A program made the translations under genes and the position numbers. Below, in pieces: positions 9,978-18,784 of a DNA stretch of 64,000 nt; the first letter of the stretch is position 1; each line of letters starts with the position of its first letter. A model generated the notes under the pieces. The model made no database searches. It was given only the letters and a program-made list of their open reading frames with translations, and was not told the DNA's origin. The DNA lies in NCBI GenBank assembly GCA_903875445.1, contig CAIQWD010000028.1:62001-126000 (forward strand). Reading direction: 5' to 3'. This DNA is from an uncultured delta proteobacterium. Lineage in GTDB: Bacteria; Desulfobacterota; Desulfobulbia; Desulfobulbales; Desulfocapsaceae.

Positions 9978-10006
9978 TTGACAAGAAAAAATCGGCTACT
10001 TATTGT
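9978..10006 (+). promoter_or_regulatory. Promoter upstream of grpE
   Basis: A consensus TTGACA (9978-9983) is followed after 17 bases by TATTGT (10001-10006). A small hairpin (CCGGG/CCCGG, 10032-10046) sits in the leader before grpE. I see no CIRCE element (TTAGCACTC-N9-GAGTGCTAA), so HrcA control is not indicated here. Confidence 0.5.
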
Positions 10007-10083
10007 TGGCACAAGTTTGAATTTTGCCGCACCGGGCTCATCCCGGAGTGGGAGAGAAATGCAATAAAGAGAGGGAGAATGAG

Positions 10084-10689
10084 GTGAGCAAGGAGAAATT
10101 AAACGAAGAACTTCAGGCAAGTCCTGAGGTTGCGGTTGAGGATGGAAGCGTCTCCGAAGCCCCCGAGGAAGCATCTGATAAGTCGGCCGAAGAAGCGCCG
10201 GAAGCATACGATCCGGAGAAGGAGCTTGGCGATGCCCGTGAGGAGATTGCCGGTCTTCGTGACAGGATGCTGCGGATGGCCGCGGACAATGAAAACTTTA
10301 AAAAACGGGTGGAGAGGGAACGTTTGGCCGGGTTGAAATATGCCGGGGAGATCATTTTCCGGGAGATTCTGCCGGTCGTCGACAACCTGGAAAGGGCTAT
10401 GGGGCAGGGCGTAATCGAAGGCGCCGATGCGGAAAAAAACCTTTCCGCCCTGCTTGCCGGTGTTCAGTTGACTTTGAAAAGCCTTACTTCCACCTTGGAA
10501 AAATTTGAGGTAAAGGCGGTGGAAAGTGTCGGCAAGCCCTTTGATCCGCAACAGCAGGAGGCCATGACCATGGATGCCAGCGACAGCATCCCGGTCAATC
10601 ACGTTATCCTCGAATTTGAGAAGGGTTATTATTATAAGGACCGGTTGCTGAGAGCCGCCAAGGTCGTGGTCTCCTCCGGCCCAAAATGA
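10084..10689 (+). CDS. grpE: GrpE, nucleotide exchange factor of DnaK
   Basis: The 201-residue protein releases ADP from DnaK in the chaperone cycle. An acidic, disordered N-terminal 60 residues leads into the long coiled coil (EKELGDAREEIAGLRDRM, NENFKKRVERE) and then the four-helix and beta-wing part ending in the family signature VNHVILEFEKGYYYKDRLLR. GTG 10084 is preceded by GGGAG at fitting distance; earlier in-frame codons lack similarity. It lies directly upstream of dnaK with a 172-base gap that contains a TTGACA-like element near 10735, so dnaK may also have its own promoter. Confidence 0.93.
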   Translation: MSKEKLNEELQASPEVAVEDGSVSEAPEEASDKSAEEAPEAYDPEKELGDAREEIAGLRDRMLRMAADNENFKKRVERERLAGLKYAGEIIFREILPVVDNLERAMGQGVIEGADAEKNLSALLAGVQLTLKSLTSTLEKFEVKAVESVGKPFDPQQQEAMTMDASDSIPVNHVILEFEKGYYYKDRLLRAAKVVVSSGPK

Positions 10690-10861
10690 TGGGAATGGCG
10701 TCGTGGGTGGCCTTCGAAAAGATCCGCAAATCCCTTGACAAACAGGGGAAAATGACAACTTTACAGTAGGTTGCTGCTACCACGGGTAGAGCAATCGACA
10801 AATAATTGAACAATGCTGGACGGATATTTAATCCGCTGAGAAAGTTTTAAGGAGAGAGAAG

Positions 10862-12775
10862 ATGGGTAAAATTATCGGAATAGATCTGGGGACCACCAAC
10901 TCATGTGTGGCCATTATGGACGGGGGCGAGCCGAAGGTCATTGCCAATGCCGAAGGCAACAGAACCACTCCGTCGGTTGTCGCTTTTAATGACAGTGATG
11001 AGCGCTTGGTTGGACAGATAGCAAAACGTCAGGCGGTTACCAACCCGACACGGACACTCTATGCCATCAAGCGCCTTATCGGTCGCAAATTCACCGATCA
11101 GGAAGTAAAAAAATCAATTGAAATCAGTCCCTTCAAGATTGTTGAAGGGTCGCATGGCAGTGTCTCCGTCGATGTGAACAATAAGACGTATCGCCCGGCG
11201 GAGATTTCAGCAATGGTTTTGGCGAAAATGAAGCAAACCGCCGAGGAATATCTGGGCGAAGAAGTCACCGACGCGGTCGTTACCGTGCCCGCCTACTTCA
11301 ACGATTCGCAGCGCCAGGCCACAAAGGATGCCGGCAAGATCGCCGGCCTCAATGTCCTGCGCATTATCAACGAGCCTACTGCGGCATCGCTTGCCTATGG
11401 CCTTGACAAGAAGGCGGAAGAAAAAATCGCTGTCTACGACCTGGGTGGCGGCACCTTCGACGTTTCCATCTTGGAAATCGGCGACGGCGTTTTCGAGGTC
11501 AAATCGACCAACGGCGATACCTTTCTCGGCGGTGAAGACTTCGACATGCGTATTGTCAACTGGCTGGCCGACGAATTCAAGCGCGAGCAGGGCATCGATC
11601 TGCGCAAAGACAAGATGGCCCTGCAACGTCTGAAGGAAGAGGCGGAAAAGGCCAAAATGGAGCTTTCCACCACCAAGGAAACCGACATCAACCTGCCGTT
11701 TATTACCGCCGATGCCTCCGGCCCGAAACATCTGAATCTCAAGCTAAGCCGTGCCAAGCTCGAGAGTCTGGTGGAAGACCTGGTCGAACGGACCGTCGGT
11801 CCCTGCCGTACCGCTTTAAAGGATGCCGGTCTTTCCGCCTCCGATATCGACGAGGTCATTCTCGTCGGCGGCATGACCCGTATGCCGATGGTACAGGCGA
11901 AGGTTAAGGAGATTTTCGGCAAGGAACCGCATAAGGGTGTGAATCCCGACGAGGTCGTTGCCATCGGTGCGGCCATCCAGGGCGGTGTTCTCCAGGGCGA
12001 TGTCAAAGACGTGCTGCTCCTCGACGTCACCCCGCTTTCTCTCGGCATCGAGACCCTCGGCGGCGTTACCACCAAGCTTATAGAGAAAAACACTACGGTA
12101 CCGACCAAGAAAAGCCAGATTTTCTCAACCGCCGCCGACAACCAGCCGGCGGTTTCCATCCATGTGCTCCAGGGCGAGCGGGAAATGGCGGCGGACAACA
12201 AGGCCATCGGTCGCTTTGAACTGGCCGATATCCCCATGGCCCCGCGCGGCGTGCCGCAGATCGAGGTTACTTTTGACCTTGATGCCAACGGCATTCTCAG
12301 CGTTTCAGCCAAGGATCTGGGTACCGGCAAGGAGCAGTCGATCCGCATCACCGCTTCCTCCGGCCTGACCAAAGATGAGATTGAACGAATGACCAAGGAT
12401 GCCGAACTGCATGCCGAGGATGATAAACGCCGCAAGGAACTGGTTGAAACTCGTAACTCGGCCGACGCCATGGTCCATGCCACCGAGAAAAGCCTGAAGG
12501 ATCTCGGCGATAAGGTCGATGCAGCGACCAAGGCGAGCGTCGAGAAGGAAATCGACAACGTCAAGAAGGTGAAAGACAGCGACGATGTTGCCGCCATCAA
12601 GACGGCGGTCGAAGCCCTCACCCAGGCCTCGCATAAACTAGCGGAACTCATGTATCAGCAGGCTGCTAAAGAAAATCCCGATGCCGGCGGCGGTGCCGGT
12701 CCGGGGGCCGGGACCAAAGGCAAGAAGAAGGATGACGACGATGTAGTTGACGCCGATTTTGAAGAGGTCAAATAA
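10862..12775 (+). CDS. dnaK: DnaK, Hsp70 chaperone
   Basis: A full-length Hsp70 of 637 aa. The ATPase domain (about 1-385) has the phosphate-1 motif [11 protein letters not shown], the phosphate-2 motif [12 protein letters not shown] and the adenosine motif [11 protein letters not shown]. The linker [14 protein letters not shown] leads to the peptide-binding domain and helical lid, and the protein ends with the conserved EEVK-type tail (DADFEEVK), which is typical of bacterial DnaK. The AAGGAGAG ribosome site is ideal. grpE is just upstream, no dnaJ follows, and the transcript ends at a strong terminator. Confidence 0.97.
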   Translation: MGKIIGIDLGTTNSCVAIMDGGEPKVIANAEGNRTTPSVVAFNDSDERLVGQIAKRQAVTNPTRTLYAIKRLIGRKFTDQEVKKSIEISPFKIVEGSHGSVSVDVNNKTYRPAEISAMVLAKMKQTAEEYLGEEVTDAVVTVPAYFNDSQRQATKDAGKIAGLNVLRIINEPTAASLAYGLDKKAEEKIAVYDLGGGTFDVSILEIGDGVFEVKSTNGDTFLGGEDFDMRIVNWLADEFKREQGIDLRKDKMALQRLKEEAEKAKMELSTTKETDINLPFITADASGPKHLNLKLSRAKLESLVEDLVERTVGPCRTALKDAGLSASDIDEVILVGGMTRMPMVQAKVKEIFGKEPHKGVNPDEVVAIGAAIQGGVLQGDVKDVLLLDVTPLSLGIETLGGVTTKLIEKNTTVPTKKSQIFSTAADNQPAVSIHVLQGEREMAADNKAIGRFELADIPMAPRGVPQIEVTFDLDANGILSVSAKDLGTGKEQSIRITASSGLTKDEIERMTKDAELHAEDDKRRKELVETRNSADAMVHATEKSLKDLGDKVDAATKASVEKEIDNVKKVKDSDDVAAIKTAVEALTQASHKLAELMYQQAAKENPDAGGGAGPGAGTKGKKKDDDDVVDADFEEVK

Positions 12776-12805
12776 TACCTCCTGCGGCCGAGCGGTCATT
12801 TATAC

Positions 12806-12847
12806 AAGGGGAGTAGGGGACAGCGTTTCCCTACTCCCCTTTTTTTT
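12806..12847 (+). terminator. Rho-independent terminator after dnaK
   Basis: A perfect 11-base stem GGGGAGTAGGG (12808-12818) pairs with CCCTACTCCCC (12829-12839). An AA/TT extension lengthens the stem, and eight T residues follow (12840-12847). It closes the grpE-dnaK unit before trpS. Confidence 0.93.
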
Positions 12848-12920
12848 GTTTTTACAGTATGGTAGCGGACGGAAAAATTATCAATCCCATCTCTCTTTCT
12901 TTAACAATTGCAGGAAACGC

Positions 12921-13886
12921 ATGAAAATCTTATCAGGTATCCAACCCTCCGGCCAACTGCACATCGGCAACTACTTCGGCATGATGCAGACCATGATCGC
13001 CCATATGGAAAGCGATGAGCTGTACGTCTTTATCGTCGATCTCCATGCCTTAACCTCCGTTCGAGAACGGGACCGGCTGGCCGGCGGCACCTTGGAGGCG
13101 GCTGCCGATTTTCTTGCCCTTGGCCTCGATCCCGATAAATGTACCTTCTGGGTGCAATCGGACGTTCCCGAGGTTTGCGAACTGACCTGGGTTCTTTCCA
13201 CCATTGCCCCGATGGGGTTGATCGAGCGCTGCCATTCCTACAAGGATAAGGTGGCCAAGGGCATCTCCGCCAGTCACGGGCTGTTCTCCTATCCGGTGCT
13301 GATGGCCGCCGATATTCTTTTGTACCAGGCGGAACGGGTGCCGGTCGGCAAGGATCAAAAGCAGCACCTCGAAGTGGCCCGCGACCTGGCTATCAAGTTT
13401 AACCATGAATACGGCGATACCTTTGTTGTCCCCGAGCCGGCCATCAACGAATCGACGGCCATCGTTCCCGGCCTTGACGGGCTGAAGATGTCCAAGTCCT
13501 ACGGCAACACCATTCCCATCTTTATGGAGGGAAAAGATTTGAAAAAACGGGTCATGGCCATCGCCACCGATGCAACCCCGGTGGAGGAACCGAAGAATCC
13601 CGATACCTGCAGCCTCTACAAGATCATGAAGCTTTTCGCCACCCCTGCCCGGATGACGGAGATCCATAATCTCTACGTGGGTGGCGGGGCCGCTTACGGT
13701 TATCTGAAACTTGAACTGCTCGATTTGCTCAATGATACCTTCGGGGCAGCGCGGCGAAAGAAGGCTGAGTTGCTCGCCGATCCGCCGATGCTCCGGGCGA
13801 TTCTCGAAAAGGGCCGGGATAAAGCACGGGCGAAAGCGGTAGTGACTCTCGATCTGGTCCGCGATCGTGTCGGTTTGAAATATTAA
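12921..13886 (+). CDS. trpS: Tryptophanyl-tRNA synthetase
   Basis: A class I aminoacyl-tRNA synthetase of 321 aa that charges tRNA-Trp. The HIGH-like motif is in SGIQPSGQLHIGNYFG right at the N-terminus, and the KMSKS loop is in GLDGLKMSKSYGN. The segment PVGKDQKQHLEVARDLA is typical of TrpRS. ATG 12921 follows AGGAAA and starts with the family's normal first residues (MKILSGIQPSG). An upstream in-frame extension to 12747 runs through the dnaK terminator and is not coding. An HD-domain gene follows after 11 bases. Confidence 0.95.
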   Translation: MKILSGIQPSGQLHIGNYFGMMQTMIAHMESDELYVFIVDLHALTSVRERDRLAGGTLEAAADFLALGLDPDKCTFWVQSDVPEVCELTWVLSTIAPMGLIERCHSYKDKVAKGISASHGLFSYPVLMAADILLYQAERVPVGKDQKQHLEVARDLAIKFNHEYGDTFVVPEPAINESTAIVPGLDGLKMSKSYGNTIPIFMEGKDLKKRVMAIATDATPVEEPKNPDTCSLYKIMKLFATPARMTEIHNLYVGGGAAYGYLKLELLDLLNDTFGAARRKKAELLADPPMLRAILEKGRDKARAKAVVTLDLVRDRVGLKY

Positions 13887-13897
13887 AGGAGAAAACT

Positions 13898-14464
13898 ATG
13901 ACCTACGGCATAACGCGGGCTGAGGCCCTGGAACTGGTTCGCTCGAATCTCAAGAGCGAGCATCTCGTCAATCACTCTCTCGCCTCGGAAGCGGTCCTGC
14001 GGGCGGCGGCCGGGCGGTTGGGCGCCGACCAGGTGCAATGGGGGTTGGCTGGTCTCCTGCATGATCTCGATTCGGAAACGAGGCCGGATCTCGCTACCCA
14101 CACCACGGAGACCGTGGCGATTTTACAGGAAAAAGGGGTCGATCCAGAGATTGTCGAAGCGATCCGTCTGCACAATCTCACCGCCTGGCCGGGGGAAAAA
14201 CGCAGTACCCCGTTCCATTACGCCCTTGCCGCCGGCGAGACCATTACCGGGCTGATCGTTGCCGCCGCCCTAGTTATCCCCGAGAAAAAGCTGGCGCTGG
14301 TGAAGGCCAAATCGGTACAGAAGCGCTTTAAGGAAAAGGCTTTTGCCCGGGGTGCCGACCGTGAGATCATTGGCGAATGTGAGCTTGCGGGAATCCCCCT
14401 CGCTGAATTCTGTCAAATAAGCCTTGCGGCGATGCAGGGTATCGCCGGGGATATCGGTTTGTAA
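13898..14464 (+). CDS. HD-domain (HDIG-type) protein
   Basis: A 188-aa protein with an HD phosphohydrolase domain. The metal-binding residues are the first His in HLVNHSLASE, the His-Asp pair in GLLHDLDSE, and later histidines in LATHTTE and IRLHNLT. Related small proteins are annotated as HDIG phosphohydrolases with unknown nucleotide-like substrates. The AAAGGAG site before ATG 13898 is strong, and it is probably co-transcribed with trpS. The function cannot be assigned further from sequence. Confidence 0.8.
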   Translation: MTYGITRAEALELVRSNLKSEHLVNHSLASEAVLRAAAGRLGADQVQWGLAGLLHDLDSETRPDLATHTTETVAILQEKGVDPEIVEAIRLHNLTAWPGEKRSTPFHYALAAGETITGLIVAAALVIPEKKLALVKAKSVQKRFKEKAFARGADREIIGECELAGIPLAEFCQISLAAMQGIAGDIGL

Positions 14465-14517
14465 GGTCTCATACAACGGAGAAACTCTTCACCCTGGCCA
14501 AAAGCCTGACAACGCCT

Positions 14518-15447
14518 ATGAATGCCAAGAAAACAATGAATTTTCTCAAATCGCTAGTCCTTTCCGTTCTGGTTGTATGTGCTCTTACCGCTTGCGGCAA
14601 ACCAGTAGACGAATCGGCCGCTGTTTACCATCATCTGGTTATTCTTGGAGATCCGCATCTTCCTGGACGTGATATCGAGAAAAAAGAACAGGTTGTGGAA
14701 AAAATCAATTCCTGGGAAGATGTCGAGATGGTGGTGGCGGTCGGCGATATCTGTGCCAATGTGGGAACCGACGACGAATATCAGGCGGCAAAAACCTTTT
14801 TCAGTAAGCTGCAGGCACCGTTCTTTCCCATTGCCGGTAACCACGATTATTTCTATGCCGATAGCCAAGGTCAGCTCCTCGCCGGCACACAGGCGTCGCG
14901 GGAAGCAAAGCTCAGGAAGTTCCGCGAAACATTTGAGTTAAAAAGCTATTATTACAGTAAATATGTCGGGGATTACCTGCTGGTGTTTCTTTCCGCAGAT
15001 CATTCACATTTCTTTTCCGGCATGTCGGACCAGCAGCTGACATGGTTGCGCACCGAGCTTGCGAGCAACAAAAAGACGCCGACCATCATCATCTTTCATG
15101 GCCCCTTGAACGGCACCCTGCGGGACTATGGAAAATGGGTCAATACCCCGAATTTTGTCGCCCAGCCGGTGGCGACCATAGATGAGATCCTGAAAGCCAA
15201 TAAACAGGTATTCCTCTGGGTTTCCGGTCATACCCATACCCCGCCGACGGAAGAAAGTTATGCTTCGCCGATCAATCTCTACGATGGCCGCGTCACCAAT
15301 ATCCATAACAAGGATATGAACCGCGGCACCATCTGGACCAACTCGCTCTTTTTATATCCGAATAAGGTGGTTGTGAAAACCTACAATCATCAGGAAAATG
15401 TCTGGCTGCCGGAACTTGAGCGGACGATTGAGACACCGAAGCATTAA
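14518..15447 (+). CDS. Metallophosphoesterase lipoprotein
   Basis: A 309-aa calcineurin-like phosphoesterase anchored in the envelope. A signal peptide ends in the lipobox LTAC with C26 as the lipid-bearing residue. The binuclear metal motifs appear in order: GDPHLPG, AVGDIC, GNHDY and GHTHTPP, with FHGPL between the last two. This is the complete set for an active enzyme. The substrate is unknown. No neighbour suggests a pathway, and it begins about 50 bases after the HD gene. Confidence 0.82.
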   Translation: MNAKKTMNFLKSLVLSVLVVCALTACGKPVDESAAVYHHLVILGDPHLPGRDIEKKEQVVEKINSWEDVEMVVAVGDICANVGTDDEYQAAKTFFSKLQAPFFPIAGNHDYFYADSQGQLLAGTQASREAKLRKFRETFELKSYYYSKYVGDYLLVFLSADHSHFFSGMSDQQLTWLRTELASNKKTPTIIIFHGPLNGTLRDYGKWVNTPNFVAQPVATIDEILKANKQVFLWVSGHTHTPPTEESYASPINLYDGRVTNIHNKDMNRGTIWTNSLFLYPNKVVVKTYNHQENVWLPELERTIETPKH

Positions 15448-15624
15448 CTCTCCCTGCGAGAAAATGGTTGGCCAGGTCTCGACCACAATTCCAGCCCCAG
15501 TGGCGAGCATTGCCGAGCGTTTTTGAAGAGCGGAAAGAGTTTGCATAAATTTTAATAAATCTAGTAAGTTAGCAAAATTGAATGTCCATACACGAATTAT
15601 TTGAAACTATTTTCGAGGATAATA

Positions 15625-15921
15625 ATGAAGAAAACGTTTAAAATTACCGATCCTAAAATCAAAAGAGACCGACTTATAGAAGCTGTAAGACACGAAATTA
15701 AAAAGTACATAAAGAGAGAGCGTAATAAAAACCTGCCGGATGGCGTCGATTTTTGGGATTTCGACTGCAAATTCGGCCCAGCTGCCGAAAGTGCGAAGGA
15801 AATTCACTTGGCGGAAATTACTAAATGTATTGATCAGGCTCAAGAGCAGCAGTTAGAAACGTTTTATCTGGAAATTCTGGCCAAGCCGGGTCACAGAACG
15901 AAAAAACCAATACCGAATTAA
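15625..15921 (+). CDS. DUF6172-family small protein
   Basis: The 98-residue product matches my memory of the DUF6172 family, which carries MKKTFK at the start, VDFWDFDCKFG in the middle and EILAKPGHRTKKP at the end. The N-terminal half is strongly basic (RHEIKKYIKRERNK), which suggests nucleic-acid or ribosome contact, but no function is known. ATG 15625 has GAGG upstream and gives the usual family start; the frame opens earlier at 15601. Base composition is clearly more AT-rich than the surrounding genes, like the next gene. The gap 15448-15624 before it holds nothing I recognise. Confidence 0.7.
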   Translation: MKKTFKITDPKIKRDRLIEAVRHEIKKYIKRERNKNLPDGVDFWDFDCKFGPAAESAKEIHLAEITKCIDQAQEQQLETFYLEILAKPGHRTKKPIPN

Positions 15922-16015
15922 TGATTGATAACCTGTAAGGACACTGCGAACAGAACCATGCCGATAAGGGAGAATGAGACTCCAAAGCATAAGACAGTTT
16001 AAACATTGTTCTCAG

Positions 16016-16050
16016 TTTCCTATAGTTAGGTTTCCATATGTCATAGGAAA
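16016..16050. repeat. Inverted repeat upstream of the alanine-racemase-like gene
   Basis: TTTCCTAT (16016-16023) and ATAGGAAA (16043-16050) form perfect 8-base arms 19 bases apart, 31 bases before the TTG start. It could be an operator or a leader hairpin; nothing else supports either choice. Confidence 0.3.
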
Positions 16051-16080
16051 TAATCTTTCTCGGTCAAAAGGAGAGGTAAG

Positions 16081-17259
16081 TTGGGATCTTTTTTTCGTTC
16101 GATTCCAGATCAAGCTTTTGGAATTAAACCGATTATTCGCATCAGAGACATTGCTGCGGTGGTACACAATTTTCAATTGTTTAAAGAAAGGGCTGATAAA
16201 ACTGGGTCAATCTGTGCTCCTGTTTTGAAAGCGGAAGTACATGGGTTGCAGATGAAAGATGTAGCACCTGCTTTATATAATGAAGATGCTAGACATTTTT
16301 TCGTGGCCGAATTATTTGAAGCAATCAATTTAAGAGATATTCTCCCCCAACAAGATGCTAAAATATATACGTTAGCTGGAATTCTGGAAAATGAAGAGGC
16401 CTATTTTAAGAAATACAGAATTACCCCCTGTGTAAATTGTCTTGAACAATTGGAGCGATGGAATCAATTTTGTAAAATTAATGGAAAAAGTTCAGTCATT
16501 ATCCATATGAATCGTCTTGGATTATTGGACGATGAGGTCGCAATATTAAGTCAGGACCATGCGAATCTGGTTTCACATCTGGATATAGAATTTTATATGA
16601 GTCATTTTTATGACATTAAAGGGAACGATTTTACTAACTGTAATCGACAAATCCGAATATTACACAATTACCTTCAGAAACTGCCTCAAGCGCCTATCAC
16701 CCTAGCCTGTACAGACAGTGTTATTCTTTTGGACAACCAAGAAGTAAATTTTGATATGATCAGGCCGGGAATTGGATTAGTTGGTGGAGCCCCTAATGCG
16801 GCACATCCTCTTTCATCTGAAACCAAACATACACTGGAGATTTATGCAAAAATATCGCAGATCAAGAGGATAGCCAAAGGTCAGACAGTGGGCTATGGTG
16901 GAGCATATACCACCAAAAGGGATACAACCATAGCTTTGGTTCATATCGGCTACAAGGATGGGTATATGAGAACGCTAAGCGAACTCGATAACCATCCCCA
17001 AGGAGTCTATATGGTAATCAATGGCTACCGTGCTCCGGTTATAGGAAAAATATCTTTGGATGCCACTACTATTGATGTCACCGATGTCCCGGAAGAGTTA
17101 TTGAAAGTGGCTAAGTATGCCGAAGTAGTAGGCCCAAATGTCGACATTAAAGTTTTAGCAGATATATCAGGTTGCTACGAGATTATGGTGGCTTTAGGCA
17201 GGGAAAATAAAAAGATCAGTGATTATACTCTACAAGAGTTTAACCAACTTCATGTATAA
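16081..17259 (+). CDS. Alanine-racemase-like PLP enzyme (low GC)
   Basis: The 392-aa protein has the fold-type III alanine racemase layout. A PLP-lysine motif is present as PVLKAEVHGLQ (K50, where Alr proteins have KANAYG). The C-terminal beta domain contains VGYGGAYTT, the segment HIGYKDGYMR with the conserved GYxDGxxR pattern, and GKISLDATTIDVT, where the usual methionine of CMD is Leu. Start TTG 16081 has AAAAGGAGAGG upstream. The gene is far more AT-rich than its neighbours, uses many AT-ending codons and has no cell-wall gene nearby, so horizontal acquisition and a racemase acting on a different amino acid are possible. Confidence 0.75.
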   Translation: MGSFFRSIPDQAFGIKPIIRIRDIAAVVHNFQLFKERADKTGSICAPVLKAEVHGLQMKDVAPALYNEDARHFFVAELFEAINLRDILPQQDAKIYTLAGILENEEAYFKKYRITPCVNCLEQLERWNQFCKINGKSSVIIHMNRLGLLDDEVAILSQDHANLVSHLDIEFYMSHFYDIKGNDFTNCNRQIRILHNYLQKLPQAPITLACTDSVILLDNQEVNFDMIRPGIGLVGGAPNAAHPLSSETKHTLEIYAKISQIKRIAKGQTVGYGGAYTTKRDTTIALVHIGYKDGYMRTLSELDNHPQGVYMVINGYRAPVIGKISLDATTIDVTDVPEELLKVAKYAEVVGPNVDIKVLADISGCYEIMVALGRENKKISDYTLQEFNQLHV

Positions 17260-17314
17260 AACATCCCCTGATGGCCGATGATATCAAAATCAAGCTACTG
17301 AGAAGGCTAAAAAT

Positions 17315-18388
17315 ATGACAGACAAAACGATTCAAGAACGCGCAGTCGGCGCCATCATGGGCGCCTTGATCGGTGATGCCCTGGCCCTCGGGCCGCACTG
17401 GTATTACGACTTGGCAGAGCTGCGGCGTGACTACGGCGAATGGATCTCGGGCTATACCGACCCCAAACCGAACCGCTACCACGCAGGACTGAAAGCCGGA
17501 CAGCTTTCCCAGGCCGGCTATCTTCTCACCCTGACGTTGAAGTCGCTGGCGGATTGCGGTGGCTACGATGAGGCCGATTTTTACCGGAGATTGGAGGATG
17601 AGCTTTTTCCATTGCTCGATGGCACCCCGATGAATGGGCCCGGTGGCTATACCAGTCAGTCCATCCGGGAAGCCTGGCGAAGGCGGGTGCAACAGAAACT
17701 GCCCTGGAACCAGACCGGCGGACATGCCGATACCACGGAGGCTATCGAACGTACCCTTGCCATTGCGGTTTGCTATGCCCGGCAACCGAGTAAGCTCGCC
17801 GCAGCCGTTGCCGGCAATACCGTCCTGACGCAGGCAGATGATACCGTGGTCTCGATGACTGTTGCTTTTGCTGCTGTATTAAGCCTCTTGGTTCAAGGCC
17901 ACCGGCTTGATACGAAGCTCTCCGGTAAACTGATGAAGCTTGTCAAAACCGGGGAGCTGCCTTTTCATGCTGTCACCAGCGACAATATGCAACCGCCTAA
18001 ACCGGGAGACCCCGACCCACCTCGTATAGGACGCTTTGCCTCACCGGATGCCTTGCTTACTCCATCCTACATGGCTGCAGCGGCCTCTGATCCGGAAATC
18101 AAGATCGAGCCGGCCTGGAAGGTGTCCCTCGTCTATGGTATGCCCTGCGCCATCTATCATCAACTGCCGGCTGCCTACTACCTGGCAGCACGGTTTCATG
18201 ATGATTTTGAATCTGCCTTGCTGCATGCCGTTAATGGCGGTGGCCAGAATCAGGCGCGGGCTATTCTCACCGGGGCGCTGGTCGGAGCGCAAACCGGACT
18301 TTCCGGCATTCCCCAGCGCTTTCTCGATGGTCTTGAAAATTCGGTCAATCTCCGAGGACTTGCCGAACGGGTGGCGATTCTGGTATGA
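17315..18388 (+). CDS. ADP-ribosylglycohydrolase-family protein
   Basis: A 357-aa member of the DraG/ARH family. The N-terminus shows GAIMGALIGDALALGPHWYYD, and the middle has GGHADTTEA, fitting metal-binding positions. In the C-terminal signature, where classical hydrolases have GGD-x-DT, this protein reads NGGGQNQARAILTGALVGA, so the two aspartates are absent. The same pattern is known in crystallin J1-like members, whose substrate is unclear. The gene stands alone on the plus strand, 55 bases after the racemase-like gene, and converges with the rhodanese gene. GC content returns to the local average here. Confidence 0.75.
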   Translation: MTDKTIQERAVGAIMGALIGDALALGPHWYYDLAELRRDYGEWISGYTDPKPNRYHAGLKAGQLSQAGYLLTLTLKSLADCGGYDEADFYRRLEDELFPLLDGTPMNGPGGYTSQSIREAWRRRVQQKLPWNQTGGHADTTEAIERTLAIAVCYARQPSKLAAAVAGNTVLTQADDTVVSMTVAFAAVLSLLVQGHRLDTKLSGKLMKLVKTGELPFHAVTSDNMQPPKPGDPDPPRIGRFASPDALLTPSYMAAAASDPEIKIEPAWKVSLVYGMPCAIYHQLPAAYYLAARFHDDFESALLHAVNGGGQNQARAILTGALVGAQTGLSGIPQRFLDGLENSVNLRGLAERVAILV

Positions 18389-18401
18389 CAAACCTTTCAA
18401 T

Positions 18402-18764
18402 CTACTGTACTACACCTCTCTGTAACACTTTTGAGGCATTTTCTACCGTTTCAAGATTCATGAGGTTCCCGTAGCCGGCTTTTTTCAAAGTGTCCGCGGC
18501 GATGCCTGCTCTTCGACCGGTCTGGCAGTACAGGTAAATTTTCTCCTCCTTATCGGTCGCCACCTTTGATATCTCATTGCCGATCCGCTCATAGGGGATC
18601 AGCACCGCTCCATCAATGTGGCCGTTTGCCCACTCGGCTTCGGTTCTGACATCAATAATGACGTGTTTCTTCTCTAAACTGTTTTCTGCGGCATATACCG
18701 TCGGTATCAGTATTGCAAGCATGAGAACCATCGTCAACAGTATGGTTTTCAACATTTTCATCAT
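18402..18764 (-). CDS. Periplasmic rhodanese-domain protein
   Basis: The 120-residue protein has a signal peptide (LLTMVLMLAILIPTVYA) and a single rhodanese domain. The domain reads VIIDVRTEAEW, GHIDGAVLIPY and the active-site loop YCQTGRRAG, whose cysteine would carry the persulfide. This is the PspE-like class of exported sulfurtransferases. It lies 20 bases downstream of the MlaD-like lipoprotein gene on the same strand, with a CTCCT-type ribosome site complement, so the two are probably an operon. Confidence 0.85.
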   Translation of the reverse strand: MMKMLKTILLTMVLMLAILIPTVYAAENSLEKKHVIIDVRTEAEWANGHIDGAVLIPYERIGNEISKVATDKEEKIYLYCQTGRRAGIAADTLKKAGYGNLMNLETVENASKVLQRGVVQ

Positions 18765-18784
18765 CGATACTCCTTTGGATGGTT

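Noticed and set aside
10735-10767. TTGACA-like element between grpE and dnaK as a heat-shock promoter
   Set aside because: No -10 at normal spacing and no match to sigma-32 or CIRCE consensus; mentioned only in the grpE entry.
11434-12651. 405-codon open frame opposite dnaK
   Set aside because: Serine- and arginine-rich antisense shadow of a highly conserved gene with strong codon bias; no start signal or family similarity.
16098-16110. tRNA T-loop-like string (GTTCGATTCC)
   Set aside because: No acceptor stem, D arm or anticodon arm can be built around it; it is coding sequence of the racemase-like gene.
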